Source of the DNA: an uncultured Porphyromonadaceae bacterium
Lineage (GTDB): Bacteria; Bacteroidota; Bacteroidia; Bacteroidales; Muribaculaceae
Length of the DNA: 64,000 nucleotides
Direction: 5' to 3'
Assembly (NCBI GenBank): GCA_902493335.1
Contig: CABUPJ010000013.1
Location: forward strand, 1-64,000
Part shown: in pieces, positions 1 through 8,727 of the stretch
Numbering within the stretch: the first letter of the stretch is position 1
Layout: each line of letters opens with the position of its first letter
Translations under genes and position numbers: made by a program
The notes under the pieces: model-generated
What the model saw: the letters and a program-made list of their open reading frames with translations, nothing else
Told to the model about the DNA's origin: nothing
Database searches by the model: none

Positions 1-31
1 CCCCATCCACGACCACTTTAGCGGCAGACAT
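1..31 (-). CDS. Possible 5' end of a gene running off the left edge
   Basis: Reading the minus strand from an ATG at 29-31 gives ten open codons (MSAAKVVVDG) before the window ends. The start faces the 3' side of the leftward TPR gene across an intergenic region rich in hairpins. Ten codons are too few to identify a family, and the start could be chance. It is listed only so that the edge is not mistaken for empty sequence. Confidence 0.2.
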   Translation of the reverse strand, partial: MSAAKVVVDG

Positions 32-77
32 CCCCGCGCACCTGAAAAGTCAAAACGATGTCAAAAGAACATTGACA

Positions 78-123
78 TCGTTGGAACAAAAACTATTAAT
101 GTGCGTCGCCGAGCTCGGCGACG
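78..123 (+). repeat. REP-like palindrome with conserved head (solo copy)
   Basis: A perfect 20-bp palindrome with a GAGCTC centre lies at 104-123. It is preceded by a head (about 78-103) containing AAAACTATTAATGTG. The same head precedes the palindrome at 11587-11606 beside the RAYT transposase gene. Only the outer arms differ (CGTCGCC here, CCGGGTC there), and each copy is internally self-complementary. This fits a non-autonomous REP element mobilised by a RAYT, but that function is inferred from the shared head and core. Confidence 0.6.
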
Positions 124-150
124 TGTTAGCGCTAAATTTGTCCTTGTGAC

Positions 151-223
151 GGCGGCTTGCCGCCGTATGGAGCTACGGCTTCAGCCGTAGCATCCAACCC
201 ATTGGGTTCCAATGGCTTCAGCC
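151..223. repeat. Cluster of small hairpins including a TATGGAGC/TTCA repeat
   Basis: Several short inverted repeats are packed here: GGCGG/CCGCC (151-164); an 8-bp stem GCTACGGC/GCCGTAGC with a TTCA loop (172-191); AACCC/GGGTT (196-208); and GGCTTCAGCC (214-223). The TATGGAGC at 166-173 followed by a TTCA-looped stem recurs at 47664 and 53846, so this belongs to a dispersed repeat family. It lies downstream of the leftward TPR gene and could also help end transcription, although no clear T-run follows. Confidence 0.55.
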
Positions 224-263
224 CTCGGCCCATACCGCCGATTGCGCATCGTACATTATATAG

Positions 264-1496
264 TCATTCCTCAGGCTCGTCATCATCTGTCGGCTTGCCT
301 TCGGCAAGTTTCAGAAGGTCATACTGAAGCAAAAAAGCCTCAGCCACATCGAGCGGACGGCAGTCGCGATATATCTCGCCGGCTCCGACGGTGTGTGTCT
401 TGTCGAGAGTGAACGGCGACGCATTATACCAGTCGATAAAACCATCTAATGCCTCGCGGTTATCTCTTATCCACGCCGATGACTCGTCAGGGAATACGTC
501 GCTGAAAATAAAATAATTATACGCATCCCAATGGCCGGCATCGATTACACTCTTCCAAAACGGCAACAGATACATCGAATTGCCATAGAGATTGTCGGTA
601 GCCTCGAAATAAGTCTCGGTGATACCGCGGCGCAATTCGATGAGCTGCGGCATTGTGGCCTCGAATGATTCCCGGGCCACGGTCATCCGTGTGACCGCAG
701 CAGTCGTACAGCCCTCAAAAACGCCTTGGAAGTCAAGGTATACCTTTCCGGTCTTCTCATCGACAGTCATATTGTGCTCCTTGACAAGCGTGACAGAAGC
801 CTTGGCCGTGTCTCCTTCCGCCAATATCCTGATATTGTCGCGAAGACATTCGCGTATGCGACCGCCCATGTCTGCCTTGCGTTCATCGTTATTAGGCGCG
901 AGCAGTATTGCCGTCTCTGCATATACAAGTCCCCAGACCCTGGCCTTTTCCGAGGCCAGACATATCATAGCCCCGCGATAGTAATTTGATGCAAAAGAGG
1001 GCGAGACCGAGATACCATCGTTATAATTGTCAAGCGCCGCGACATAATCGCCTGAATGGAAATCAATATTTCCCAGTTCAAGGTAAAGGAATCCGGCATC
1101 GGGAAAACGTTTGAGACCGCTACGATAGACCTTGCGGGCCTCATCCGGTTTGCCCGTAATGTCAAGCACGTTGCCATACATCTGATAGATCATCGGCGAC
1201 GCATCCTTGTGTTTGAGAAGCTTTTTGGCATCCTTGACAACCTCGTCAAAACGCTGAAGATGATATAGCGCAAAAAGCCGTTCATACTGCACAGTGTAAT
1301 TGTCAGGATAACGCCCGGCAAGACTGTCGAAATCTGACATGGCGGCCTCATACATGCCCTCGTCGACAAGGGTAACGGCGCGTTTCAAGGTTTCAAATGC
1401 CGCATCAGGCAATCCGATTGAATTGTTCTGGGCTGAAATTCTGCCGCCGGCAAAAAACGACAGGGCGACTATAACTGCGGTCAGGATAGACTTCAT
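264..1496 (-). CDS. Secreted TPR-repeat protein
   Basis: The 410-residue product begins with a signal peptide (about 1-22, ending near ISAQ), so it is exported to the periplasm or outer membrane. Residues about 30-215 form a run of tetratricopeptide-type helix pairs, with patterns such as YEAAMSDFDSLAGRYPDN and GDYVAALDNYNDGISVSPS; such arrays usually scaffold protein complexes. The C-terminal half (about 230-400) matches nothing I recognise and is followed by an acidic tail. ATG at 1496 directly precedes the signal peptide, and a TATATTTG -7 element lies about 30 bp upstream. It appears monocistronic. The specific role is unknown. Confidence 0.8.
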   Translation of the reverse strand: MKSILTAVIVALSFFAGGRISAQNNSIGLPDAAFETLKRAVTLVDEGMYEAAMSDFDSLAGRYPDNYTVQYERLFALYHLQRFDEVVKDAKKLLKHKDASPMIYQMYGNVLDITGKPDEARKVYRSGLKRFPDAGFLYLELGNIDFHSGDYVAALDNYNDGISVSPSFASNYYRGAMICLASEKARVWGLVYAETAILLAPNNDERKADMGGRIRECLRDNIRILAEGDTAKASVTLVKEHNMTVDEKTGKVYLDFQGVFEGCTTAAVTRMTVARESFEATMPQLIELRRGITETYFEATDNLYGNSMYLLPFWKSVIDAGHWDAYNYFIFSDVFPDESSAWIRDNREALDGFIDWYNASPFTLDKTHTVGAGEIYRDCRPLDVAEAFLLQYDLLKLAEGKPTDDDEPEE

Positions 1497-1525
1497 GGCA
1501 CAGAGAGATTAAGGATTCACAAACG

Positions 1526-1533
1526 CAAATATA
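1526..1533 (-). promoter_or_regulatory. Promoter -7 element (TATATTTG) for the TPR gene
   Basis: CAAATATA on the plus strand reads TATATTTG on the minus strand, a full match to the Bacteroidota TAnnTTTG -7 motif. It is about 30 bp upstream of the ATG at 1496. Confidence 0.5.
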
Positions 1534-1574
1534 GCATATTTCACTGACTCACAAAAGAAATTTATCAAAACAGG

Positions 1575-3224
1575 TTATTTTGTTTTACCCGCTTTGATAA
1601 TCCCGAGAGTCCTGTCAAGAGCTTCATCGGCCCGAACAGCGACATCGGGAATGGTGCCGTGGATGTCATTTTCGTCGGCCCGGAACTGCCAGAAACGTTT
1701 GAACGATACCGAACATCTCAGACCCGACAAAGGCAGCCGGTAGCTCAGAATATCGCCATAAGCGACGTTCATGCCGCCTGTCTCCTCGCCGATGACCGTG
1801 CCTATGCCACATTCTTTGAATGCCCATGCAAACGATCCGGCCGACGAGAATGTCGTAGTCGACGTCAGAAGGTAGACCTTGCCGTCATAATGGCCTTCTC
1901 GGGCCGTGAGAGGTCTGATATATTCATCTTCTTTCGCCTCGTGATAATAGACACGCGGCGTCATGTCGCCGCCGCCCATAAGCCTGACCGTAAGCGGAGT
2001 GACTCTGACGAGCACTTTCTCCATCTGCACATAGGGTATAGGCGTGATATAACGCAGCAAGACGTCGCCTACACGGCTGTTGCCGCCACCGTTATTGCGC
2101 AGATCTATGACAAGATTACCGATGCCGCGGCGGCTCAGGTCGCTGAACATCGAATCGGCGAAAGCCGTCATGCGGTCTACACCCTCAAACGAACGGAAGT
2201 CCATGACCGCGACATCATTATCCTCGTCAACGCTATATGAATACGCCTCATATCTGCCTTCGGGGCGGCTTGTCGGAGGGCAGCGGCGCTTTACCTCGTC
2301 ATAAGAAACCGACGGTAACGTGATGTTTCTGACCTCAGAAGCTCCGGAAAGACGGTATTCCACAACAAAACTGTCGGCAGGGAAAAGAAGATGACGGAGG
2401 GCGGTGAAGTCATTGTCGACACGGTGCAGCCGATAATGTTCACGCTCGCCGCTGACGTAATGCAGCATTGAGTCTATCATAACGTCGGAAGCAACACCGT
2501 TGATACTGAGAATCCGGGCGCCTCGCGGTATGACTGAATCGAGACTGCTCGCGCATTTGACCGTCCTGTCCGGCATGACGTCTACATAGAGAGGCATGCG
2601 CGGCAGATCTTTAGTGAAGCAGCTGTTATAGGGAAACACAAGACTCGTGTGGCCGTCACCTATCATGGCCACGACCGGAGCGGCGGCACGATAGAGATCA
2701 ACCGACGACACCGAGTCACCGAGCGACGCTATGGCTTTGTTCTTGGCCCGCAGCAGGTCGCCCTGATTGCAGACCGAGTAAATGTCGGGGTGTACCTCGC
2801 TGAGCGCATAAAACATAGCCTCGATATCAAAAGTCGCCTGTTCGCGGCTCAGAAGACCCGACGGGCTGACACGCCTCATCTCCGGCGAAGGATTTTCAAA
2901 CGGATTGGCCGCCACCCTGACAACACGCACAGCCGCAGTGTCGCCCTTTGCCATGATTATATTGAAATCACGGCTATCCCATTCATTTTCGAGCGTCATC
3001 ATCAGCGAATCACAGTCGCTGACAAACTTTACCTCGCGGGCCATGGTTTCGAAAACATCGGGACTGACTTCAGGCGCGACATGCCAGCCGCCACGCGCGA
3101 CACGCCCGTCGCACACCAGAGTGACATCATTTACACTCGAACGCATATCTCCGAGCCTGATGTTTTCAGCCATTAACACCGGAAAGCATAATCCGACAAC
3201 AGCTATCACTGACAGTTTTTTCAT
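1575..3224 (-). CDS. S41-family (C-terminal processing/tricorn-like) serine peptidase
   Basis: The 549-residue protein has a signal peptide (about 1-19). The C-terminal half carries S41 features: a VIDLRNNGGG segment, then TSTTTFSSAGSF with the likely nucleophile Ser near 461, then GEETGG. Family members cleave exposed C-termini or peptides in the periplasm. Residues about 130-250 resemble the helical lead-in found in Bacteroidota S41 peptidases. A PDZ domain is not obvious, although SINGVASDVMIDSM (about 235-250) has a PDZ-like pattern. It is a single gene with its own promoter. The substrate is unknown. Confidence 0.85.
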   Translation of the reverse strand: MKKLSVIAVVGLCFPVLMAENIRLGDMRSSVNDVTLVCDGRVARGGWHVAPEVSPDVFETMAREVKFVSDCDSLMMTLENEWDSRDFNIIMAKGDTAAVRVVRVAANPFENPSPEMRRVSPSGLLSREQATFDIEAMFYALSEVHPDIYSVCNQGDLLRAKNKAIASLGDSVSSVDLYRAAAPVVAMIGDGHTSLVFPYNSCFTKDLPRMPLYVDVMPDRTVKCASSLDSVIPRGARILSINGVASDVMIDSMLHYVSGEREHYRLHRVDNDFTALRHLLFPADSFVVEYRLSGASEVRNITLPSVSYDEVKRRCPPTSRPEGRYEAYSYSVDEDNDVAVMDFRSFEGVDRMTAFADSMFSDLSRRGIGNLVIDLRNNGGGNSRVGDVLLRYITPIPYVQMEKVLVRVTPLTVRLMGGGDMTPRVYYHEAKEDEYIRPLTAREGHYDGKVYLLTSTTTFSSAGSFAWAFKECGIGTVIGEETGGMNVAYGDILSYRLPLSGLRCSVSFKRFWQFRADENDIHGTIPDVAVRADEALDRTLGIIKAGKTK

Positions 3225-3255
3225 AAAATCTAAATTTACAGATTGTTAACCCCCG

Positions 3256-3263
3256 CAAAGATA
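3256..3263 (-). promoter_or_regulatory. Promoter -7 element (TATCTTTG) for the S41 peptidase gene
   Basis: Plus-strand CAAAGATA gives TATCTTTG on the minus strand, a full TAnnTTTG match about 32 bp before the ATG at 3224. Confidence 0.55.
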
Positions 3264-3356
3264 ATACTTACCCCCAAAAAATCAAAAGCAACGGGCATAA
3301 TAATTCAGACCGTCCCTATAAGACGGCCTGAAAATCATATTTGTCGGCTTTTACCC

Positions 3357-3998
3357 TTAAATCTCTTTGAAGTGGGAGCGGTCGGCGCCGCAGACGGGAC
3401 AGATGTAGTCGTCGGGGAGCTCGCCGTCGACTTCGGCTACATAGAGGCAGATGTCGCATTCGTAGCGGCGTTTGGGCTTGGCTTCTTCCCTAACAGTCTC
3501 GGGTGCGACATAGGTCGGTGCGTTCTTGGGAGCTTTGCCTTTGATGACGTTATGATAGTATGAGTAGGTCATCGGTGTGCCTTCGCCGGGTATGGTATCG
3601 ACAAGACGTGCGATGACGAGGACATGTGTCTCACAGTCTACAAACTGCTCGGCCTCGAGTATCAGACGTCCGGCAAAGTCGCCTTTGACGAGTGGCGCGC
3701 CTTCGACAACGTCATAACCGAAATCGGCATATTTGTCTGTGTCACGGCTGCTGTAGAAGCCGAATTTGCCTATCAGCGCGGGATCGCTGTCTTCCGAAAG
3801 AATTGAGAGCGAGAAACGACGCGTCTTTTTGATGGCGTCGAGTGTGAAGTTGTTTTTGTTGAGCGAAACCGTCAGGAGCGGATTACTCGATGTCACCTGA
3901 AAACATGTGTTGATGACGCAACCCGTGGGCCGGACACCATCCATCGCCCCGACAATATACATGCCGTAGGTCAGTTTGAAAAGAACCGTTAAATCCAT
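3357..3998 (-). CDS. Flavin reductase-rubredoxin fusion protein
   Basis: The 213-residue protein has two domains. Residues about 1-150 match the flavin reductase-like FMN-binding fold (LTYGMYIVGAMDG near the start, then TSSNPLLTVSLNKNNFT). Residues about 175-213 form a rubredoxin with two CxxC pairs (CDIC and CPVC) that would bind one iron. The pairing is known as high-molecular-weight rubredoxin in anaerobes, where it passes electrons from NAD(P)H to oxygen- or NO-detoxifying flavodiiron proteins. No flavodiiron gene is adjacent here, so the partner is unknown. No signal peptide is present, so it is cytoplasmic. Confidence 0.88.
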   Translation of the reverse strand: MDLTVLFKLTYGMYIVGAMDGVRPTGCVINTCFQVTSSNPLLTVSLNKNNFTLDAIKKTRRFSLSILSEDSDPALIGKFGFYSSRDTDKYADFGYDVVEGAPLVKGDFAGRLILEAEQFVDCETHVLVIARLVDTIPGEGTPMTYSYYHNVIKGKAPKNAPTYVAPETVREEAKPKRRYECDICLYVAEVDGELPDDYICPVCGADRSHFKEI

Positions 3999-4107
3999 AT
4001 TTATTACTTTTAAAAAGATTAGTCTATAAAAATTATACGCGTGATAATAGTGTATTGTTCAGATAGCGCAATTATATATTTATTCGCCGCATAAGCTTGG
4101 TATACGC

Positions 4108-5493
4108 CTAAATAACCGGCTGAAAGGTATCGGGAACATGGGTCGAGAGGATACGCCATGACTGGGGGTAGAGGTTGTTTGAGCGGTTGCCCAGGTTTTT
4201 GACGAAACCGAGGGGACGTCCGCCGAAGGTGAGCAGCACGAAACCCCGTGGAGCGTCAACAGCGATAGACTCGCGACGCAGATATGCCATGGCCGTCTGA
4301 TAATCGACTTCGGCGGTATGAAAGGCGCTGTCGCGCAACGCTGTCGACAAGGCGAGCGCCTGCGACGGTATGATGTCTTTGCCTTTGACCGTGGCGACGG
4401 TCAGTCCGGCCGACACGACGTCGAGGGCCTTGACTATCGGTGCGGCCTGCGTGGCCGCGGCAGCCGGCAGGGCAGTTATCACGTCAGATGTGACAGTAAT
4501 TTTGTATTCGCCGTCGAGGAATGCCGCAGCGGCTTTTTCGATAGTGTTGTCTTTGTTCTTGCTGACGTTTTTTGATGGACGCGCGGTGGCTACGGTGTCG
4601 GGCGCGGCCTCGCCGTTTTTGCGGATTACGGCCATGAAGAGACCTTCTCCGCGCGTGCGGCCGGGGATGAAGCGGTAGCAGTGATGCGGGGTGTCGATGC
4701 CACGGGCGATACAGTCAAAGCTGTCAAGAGGGGTTACGACTGTTTCGCCGCCGAGTTCGCGACAGATATAATCGACCATCTCCTCGTTTTCGAGACGGTT
4801 GAAGGTGCAGGTGCTGTAGAGCAGAAATCCGCCGGGCTTGAGTGCAGGCCAGAGGTTGTCGACAATCTCGCGCTGGCGGGCGGCACATTCGCGCACAAGT
4901 GCGGGAGTCCACTGTGCGACAGCTTCGGCGTCCTTGCGCATCATGCCCTCGCCCGAACAGGGCACGTCGGCGGCGATAATGTCGAACACCGACCGCAGCT
5001 TTCTGAAACGCGATGTGTCGCCACGCGATACAATCACGCCCGGAGCGCCCCATTTGGCGATATTCTCGGCCAGAACGGCGGCGCGCTTGAAGTCATATTC
5101 GTTGGCGACGACAAGCGACCCCTCGGGCAGACTGTCGATGGCGGCGGTTGTCTTGCCGCCGGGTGCGGCGCAGGCATCAAGACAGACGACAGGACCGCGC
5201 CCCTCCGTCAGTGCCTCGACAACGGTCGAGACTGCCATCGACGAAGCATCCTGAACGTAATAGAGTCCCTGATGAAACGCGGGGTCGAAAGTGAACGGAC
5301 GGCGTGCATCGAGGTAAAATCCCGAGCGGCACCATGCGACACGGTCGGCTCCGTCAGGCACCGCGGCACCTTTACGCCGGTTGACACGCACCGACACCTC
5401 GGGGCCGGTCGACGCCAGCGCCTCGCAGAGGCCCGTCAGACACGGAGCGCCGTACGACTCTATCTGATCGATAAATTGCTGCGGTAGGTTCAT
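4108..5493 (-). CDS. NOL1/NOP2/Sun-family rRNA cytosine-C5 methyltransferase (RsmF-like)
   Basis: The 461-residue protein has the SAM-binding motif ACAAPGGKT (107-115) and both cysteines of RNA m5C methyltransferases: PCSG (Cys179) and STCTF (Cys229). The C-terminal 130 residues resemble the RsmF RNA-binding extension, ending near a GFVKNLGNRSNNLYP segment. It probably methylates 16S or 23S rRNA in the cytoplasm. Its start overlaps the stop of the upstream nuclease gene by four bases (ATGA), indicating translational coupling. RsmB is less likely because the N-terminal NusB-like domain is absent. Confidence 0.88.
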   Translation of the reverse strand: MNLPQQFIDQIESYGAPCLTGLCEALASTGPEVSVRVNRRKGAAVPDGADRVAWCRSGFYLDARRPFTFDPAFHQGLYYVQDASSMAVSTVVEALTEGRGPVVCLDACAAPGGKTTAAIDSLPEGSLVVANEYDFKRAAVLAENIAKWGAPGVIVSRGDTSRFRKLRSVFDIIAADVPCSGEGMMRKDAEAVAQWTPALVRECAARQREIVDNLWPALKPGGFLLYSTCTFNRLENEEMVDYICRELGGETVVTPLDSFDCIARGIDTPHHCYRFIPGRTRGEGLFMAVIRKNGEAAPDTVATARPSKNVSKNKDNTIEKAAAAFLDGEYKITVTSDVITALPAAAATQAAPIVKALDVVSAGLTVATVKGKDIIPSQALALSTALRDSAFHTAEVDYQTAMAYLRRESIAVDAPRGFVLLTFGGRPLGFVKNLGNRSNNLYPQSWRILSTHVPDTFQPVI

Positions 5494-6230
5494 TTCTGTC
5501 TTGGAGATAGCAGTTTTATGACTTCATTGCGGAGATATGGCAGTCCGACGCGGAAAGGCACCGGCAGGTCGGGATGAAAGACCCCGAGATATGCCTCGGC
5601 GACATCGATGCCGTAGTGTTCGGCGAGGATGAAGCGGTAGATGCTGATCTGCAGGGCATAATGGATATAGACTGTGTCGGGCAGATTCTCGAGCGGAGCG
5701 AGTCCGGTGCGTTTATAGCTGTTCATGCAGATGTTGCCCGAGGCGTCGACGACCTTGTTCGAGCGCTTCCAGTCATAGATTGTGAATTTCGAGCCGTCAT
5801 ACTCGAGAAAATCGAGTGTGCCGGCGACGGCATAGCGGCGGCTGAAGATGCGCCATTCGGTGCGGTAAGGTTTCAGATGATAATGACGCGCAAAGGTTGC
5901 GAAACGGGCGAAGGTAGGATCGCCGGCGACTTCGGCGCCGAGTGTCTCGCCGAGGTAGTGGCGCTCGATGCGGTCGTGCATCAGGGTGCCGAGCTCACGC
6001 GCCTCGCGTCCGCGCCGCTCCCAGAGGTCGAGCAGACGCTGTTTCTCCTCCTCACGACCGAACGATTTTTTAGTAGCCCAGTATTCGGCGTCGAATTTAC
6101 AGAAGCTGTTTTCGACCAGAGTAGTCACTGACTCAAGCTCCTCCACGCCGTCGAGAATATATTTATGGGTCTCGGGGTAAAAGGCGAGTCGGCAGTCGCG
6201 TTCGTGACGGTTGAGGTCGTTGCAGGTCAT
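5490..6230 (-). CDS. PD-(D/E)XK nuclease-superfamily protein, RecB/Cas4-like
   Basis: The 246-residue protein has the ordered motifs of this fold: GTLMHDRIE (His85), TEWRIF (Glu125), GTLDF (Asp140), DWK (Asp153, Lys155) and a downstream LQISIYRFIL (the QxxxY motif near 194-198). These are the RecB-like nuclease signatures that coordinate metal and DNA, so catalytic activity is plausible. The stop overlaps the start of the rRNA methyltransferase by four bases, so the two are cotranslated; a functional link is not evident. No helicase or CRISPR genes are nearby. Confidence 0.8.
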   Translation of the reverse strand: MTCNDLNRHERDCRLAFYPETHKYILDGVEELESVTTLVENSFCKFDAEYWATKKSFGREEEKQRLLDLWERRGREARELGTLMHDRIERHYLGETLGAEVAGDPTFARFATFARHYHLKPYRTEWRIFSRRYAVAGTLDFLEYDGSKFTIYDWKRSNKVVDASGNICMNSYKRTGLAPLENLPDTVYIHYALQISIYRFILAEHYGIDVAEAYLGVFHPDLPVPFRVGLPYLRNEVIKLLSPRQK

Positions 6231-6236
6231 CGTGCG

Positions 6237-7487
6237 TTACTGTTTGGGTGCTGTTTCGACCCAGCGGTACATCTTGTCGCTGGGTCTTATCTTGGCGGGC
6301 ACGGCTATAGAGAAGCTGTCGCCCTTGACGGCCTTGTCGACAGACTTACGGGCGACATAAATTTCTTTGACGGTGATGATCAGCGCGCCCGTTGTCGGCC
6401 CGGTGATGACCACCTCGTCGCCGGTCTTGAGCTCGCCCGCCTCCATATAGAACTCGGCGACGCCGAGTTTAGAGAAATATTTGACACCTTTGGCTATATA
6501 ATGTTTGACGCGCGTAGCCGACGAACCGTATTTCGACGACCATTCGCCGAGGCGCTGACCGAGGTAATATCCGTCCCAGAAACCGCGGTTGAAGATAAGG
6601 CGCAGACGCTCGTCCCACGCCGCTATTTTCTCGTCGGTATAGGTGCCGTCGGCGATGGCATCGATGGCCTGCGAGTAGCATTCGACAGCAATTTTGACGT
6701 ACTCGGGTCCGCGGGCACGGCCCTCGATTTTGAAGACTGTCACCCCGGCATCGATCATTTTGTTGAGGAAGTGGATGGTCTTAAGATCTTTGGGCGACAT
6801 TATATATTTGTTGTCGACATTGAGCTTGTCGCCGGTCTCGAGGTCGGTGACCTCATAACCCCGGCGGCATATCTGGGTGCAGGCACCGCGGTTGGCGCTC
6901 GAGTTCATCTCGTGGAGGCTCAGGTAGCATTTGCCCGAGACAGCCATGCAGAGCGCGCCGTGGCAGAACATCTCGATGCGGATGAGATTGCCTTTGGGGC
7001 CGCGGATGTCTTCGCGGCGTATGGCGTCGCTGATGGCCTTGACACGGTCAAGACTGAGTTCGCGCGCGAGGACGACGACGTCGGCAAAGGCGGCATAGAA
7101 TCTGACAGCCTCGATGTTAGATACATTACATTGTGTCGAGATGTGCACTTCGACTCCGCGGGAGCGCGCATAGCTGATGGCGGCGATGTCGCTGGCTATG
7201 ATGGCCGATATGCCCGAGCCGGCTACGGCGTCGATGATACGGCGCATCTCGTCGAGATCATCGTCATATAATATAGTATTGACTGTCAGGTAAGATTTGA
7301 CACCGGCGCGGTCACATGTCGCGGCGATGTCTCGGAGGTCGTCGAGGGTGAAGTTGACGCTCGAACGCGAGCGCATGTTAAGGTTCTCGACGCCGAAGTA
7401 GATGGCGTCGGCGCCGGCGTCGATGGCTGCGGCAAGCGATTCGTAGCTGCCTACGGGAGCCATTATTTCAAAATCGTGTCGGTTCAT
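6237..7487 (-). CDS. Peptidase U32-family protein, TrhP-like tRNA hydroxylation factor
   Basis: The protein opens with FEIMAPVGSYESLAAAI, typical of U32/TrhP proteins, and contains the family signature EMFCHGALCMAVSGKCYLS with the conserved cysteines, then a further pair in ACTQIC. Family members (TrhP/YegQ) supply 5-hydroxyuridine at tRNA position 34; some relatives act in collagen degradation. The start was set at ATG 7487 (MNRHDFEIM); an in-frame upstream ATG at 7514 would add nine residues lacking family similarity. Length about 416 residues. It lies 6 bp upstream of the nuclease gene, so they probably share a transcript. Confidence 0.87.
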   Translation of the reverse strand: MNRHDFEIMAPVGSYESLAAAIDAGADAIYFGVENLNMRSRSSVNFTLDDLRDIAATCDRAGVKSYLTVNTILYDDDLDEMRRIIDAVAGSGISAIIASDIAAISYARSRGVEVHISTQCNVSNIEAVRFYAAFADVVVLARELSLDRVKAISDAIRREDIRGPKGNLIRIEMFCHGALCMAVSGKCYLSLHEMNSSANRGACTQICRRGYEVTDLETGDKLNVDNKYIMSPKDLKTIHFLNKMIDAGVTVFKIEGRARGPEYVKIAVECYSQAIDAIADGTYTDEKIAAWDERLRLIFNRGFWDGYYLGQRLGEWSSKYGSSATRVKHYIAKGVKYFSKLGVAEFYMEAGELKTGDEVVITGPTTGALIITVKEIYVARKSVDKAVKGDSFSIAVPAKIRPSDKMYRWVETAPKQ

Positions 7488-7517
7488 ATCGCGGGTGATG
7501 TAGATATACAACAAAAC

Positions 7518-7554
7518 TTATCCTCGGCAGCGGCTGGGCCTGCGCTGAGGATAA
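7518..7554 (-). terminator. Probable hairpin terminator after secG
   Basis: TTATCCT..CAGCG (7518-7532) pairs with CGCTG AGGATAA (7543-7554), with a small CGG bulge. On the minus strand the stem is followed by GTTTTG. It separates secG from the U32 gene. Confidence 0.5.
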
Positions 7555-7589
7555 GCTGTGTCTGTTTTGTCCGGCGCGTAGCGCTGTGA

Positions 7590-7934
7590 TTATTCTGCGC
7601 CCTGATTGTCGGCGGCGGGAATGACCGGAGTCGACTGCGAGTCGAACTGGTTTGCGGGGACAGCCGGGGTCTCGGTCTGCTGGGTGCGGATAGCGGTGTC
7701 GGCGCTGACTTTGGGCATGGTGAATGCCGAGATAATCGACAGGAGGACAATCAGACCGGCAAGTGTCCATGTGAGGTTCTCAATGCCTGATTTGGTCTGA
7801 CGGACACCCATGACAGCGTTGGCGCCTGCAAACTGAGATGACAGACCGCCGCCTTTCGATTTCTGAATCAGTACTACGCCGATAAGCAGAATTGCGACGA
7901 TCACAGTGGCTACGATGATGATGATATGCAACAT
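7590..7934 (-). CDS. secG: Preprotein translocase subunit SecG
   Basis: The 114-residue protein has two transmembrane segments (about 2-22 and 56-73). They are separated by the SecG signature VVLIQKSKGGGLSSQFAGA, including the conserved glycine-rich loop. SecG is an auxiliary subunit of SecYEG. The tail after residue 75 is polar and low in complexity (TQQTETPAVPANQ), as in other Bacteroidota SecG proteins. It follows a small TPR-like gene and lptE on the same strand, a neighbourhood I recognise in Bacteroides relatives. Confidence 0.92.
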   Translation of the reverse strand: MLHIIIIVATVIVAILLIGVVLIQKSKGGGLSSQFAGANAVMGVRQTKSGIENLTWTLAGLIVLLSIISAFTMPKVSADTAIRTQQTETPAVPANQFDSQSTPVIPAADNQGAE

Positions 7935-7956
7935 AGTTTTTAAAAATATATCTGAT

Positions 7957-8721
7957 TTACGTGGCCTGTCTCGAGGCCTTTAGTTTCTGAATTTTTATAA
8001 GTTTCTGCAAGAAACGCAATTGGTCTGCAAAGTAAATACTTTTTTTCGGATATTTCAAGCTTAAATTGTAAATTATTTCGTATGCGCGCTCGTAACGGCC
8101 CTGTTTTATGAAAATTTTTGCCAGACTTTCGCTCAGAAGCGAGTCATCGCTGACTGTCGGAGCGTTGACCGGCGCTTTGGGCTTCGATGGGTCAGATTCA
8201 GCGACCTCGATATGCCGGCGCGGAGCGGCGGCTTTCTGCTGCGACTTGATGAAGGCGTCAATCATGGCGTCCTGCGAGTCTGGCTCTGCGTCGGTTGCAC
8301 TGAGGTCGACATTGTCGGCTTCGTCGGCAAGGATTTCGGCATAGTCGGGTATCGGATTGAAAATCAGACGCTCGAGCAGCGCTACTTCCTCATCAGAGGT
8401 GTTGCCGTAGTTCGACAGGAAGGTGTCGATGGCGTTTTCGGTACTCAGATCTGGCTTTTTATTCGGTGCGTTGCCAAGGCCGGCAGTGTCGGCGGCAGCA
8501 GGCGCCACAAGGTCGAAGAGGGCCTTTTTGTCGGCCGAGGCCACAGCCAAACGCGCGCGCAGAGCCTCGCGGCGGCTGTCGTCAAGACGGTTGTCGTGGC
8601 GCTTGAGCAGCAGCATCGCCGGCAGCGTGAAATATGGATACTGCTCGTCGAGCGCGACAAGCTCATCGTAGGTCAGCGAACTGTCGTCGTCAAGCAGGCG
8701 GTCGATTAATTCTTGTGACAT
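7957..8721 (-). CDS. Conserved hypothetical protein with TPR-like C-terminus
   Basis: The 254-residue product has no signal peptide. Residues 1-90 are charged and helical (LTYDELVALDEQYPYF), the middle (about 95-195) is acidic and low in complexity, and the C-terminus (about 200-245) has one TPR-like unit (LAKIFIKQGRYERAYEIIYNLSLKYPKK). It lies between lptE and secG with gaps of 6 and 22 bp, so it is part of that operon. Proteins of this type sit at the same place in other Bacteroidales genomes. The function is unknown. Confidence 0.75.
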   Translation of the reverse strand: MSQELIDRLLDDDSSLTYDELVALDEQYPYFTLPAMLLLKRHDNRLDDSRREALRARLAVASADKKALFDLVAPAAADTAGLGNAPNKKPDLSTENAIDTFLSNYGNTSDEEVALLERLIFNPIPDYAEILADEADNVDLSATDAEPDSQDAMIDAFIKSQQKAAAPRRHIEVAESDPSKPKAPVNAPTVSDDSLLSESLAKIFIKQGRYERAYEIIYNLSLKYPKKSIYFADQLRFLQKLIKIQKLKASRQAT

Positions 8722-8727
8722 AGCTTA

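Noticed and set aside
5490..6230. Cas4 nuclease
   Set aside because: The RecB-like motifs fit, but the cysteines of the Cas4 iron-sulfur cluster and any CRISPR context are missing.
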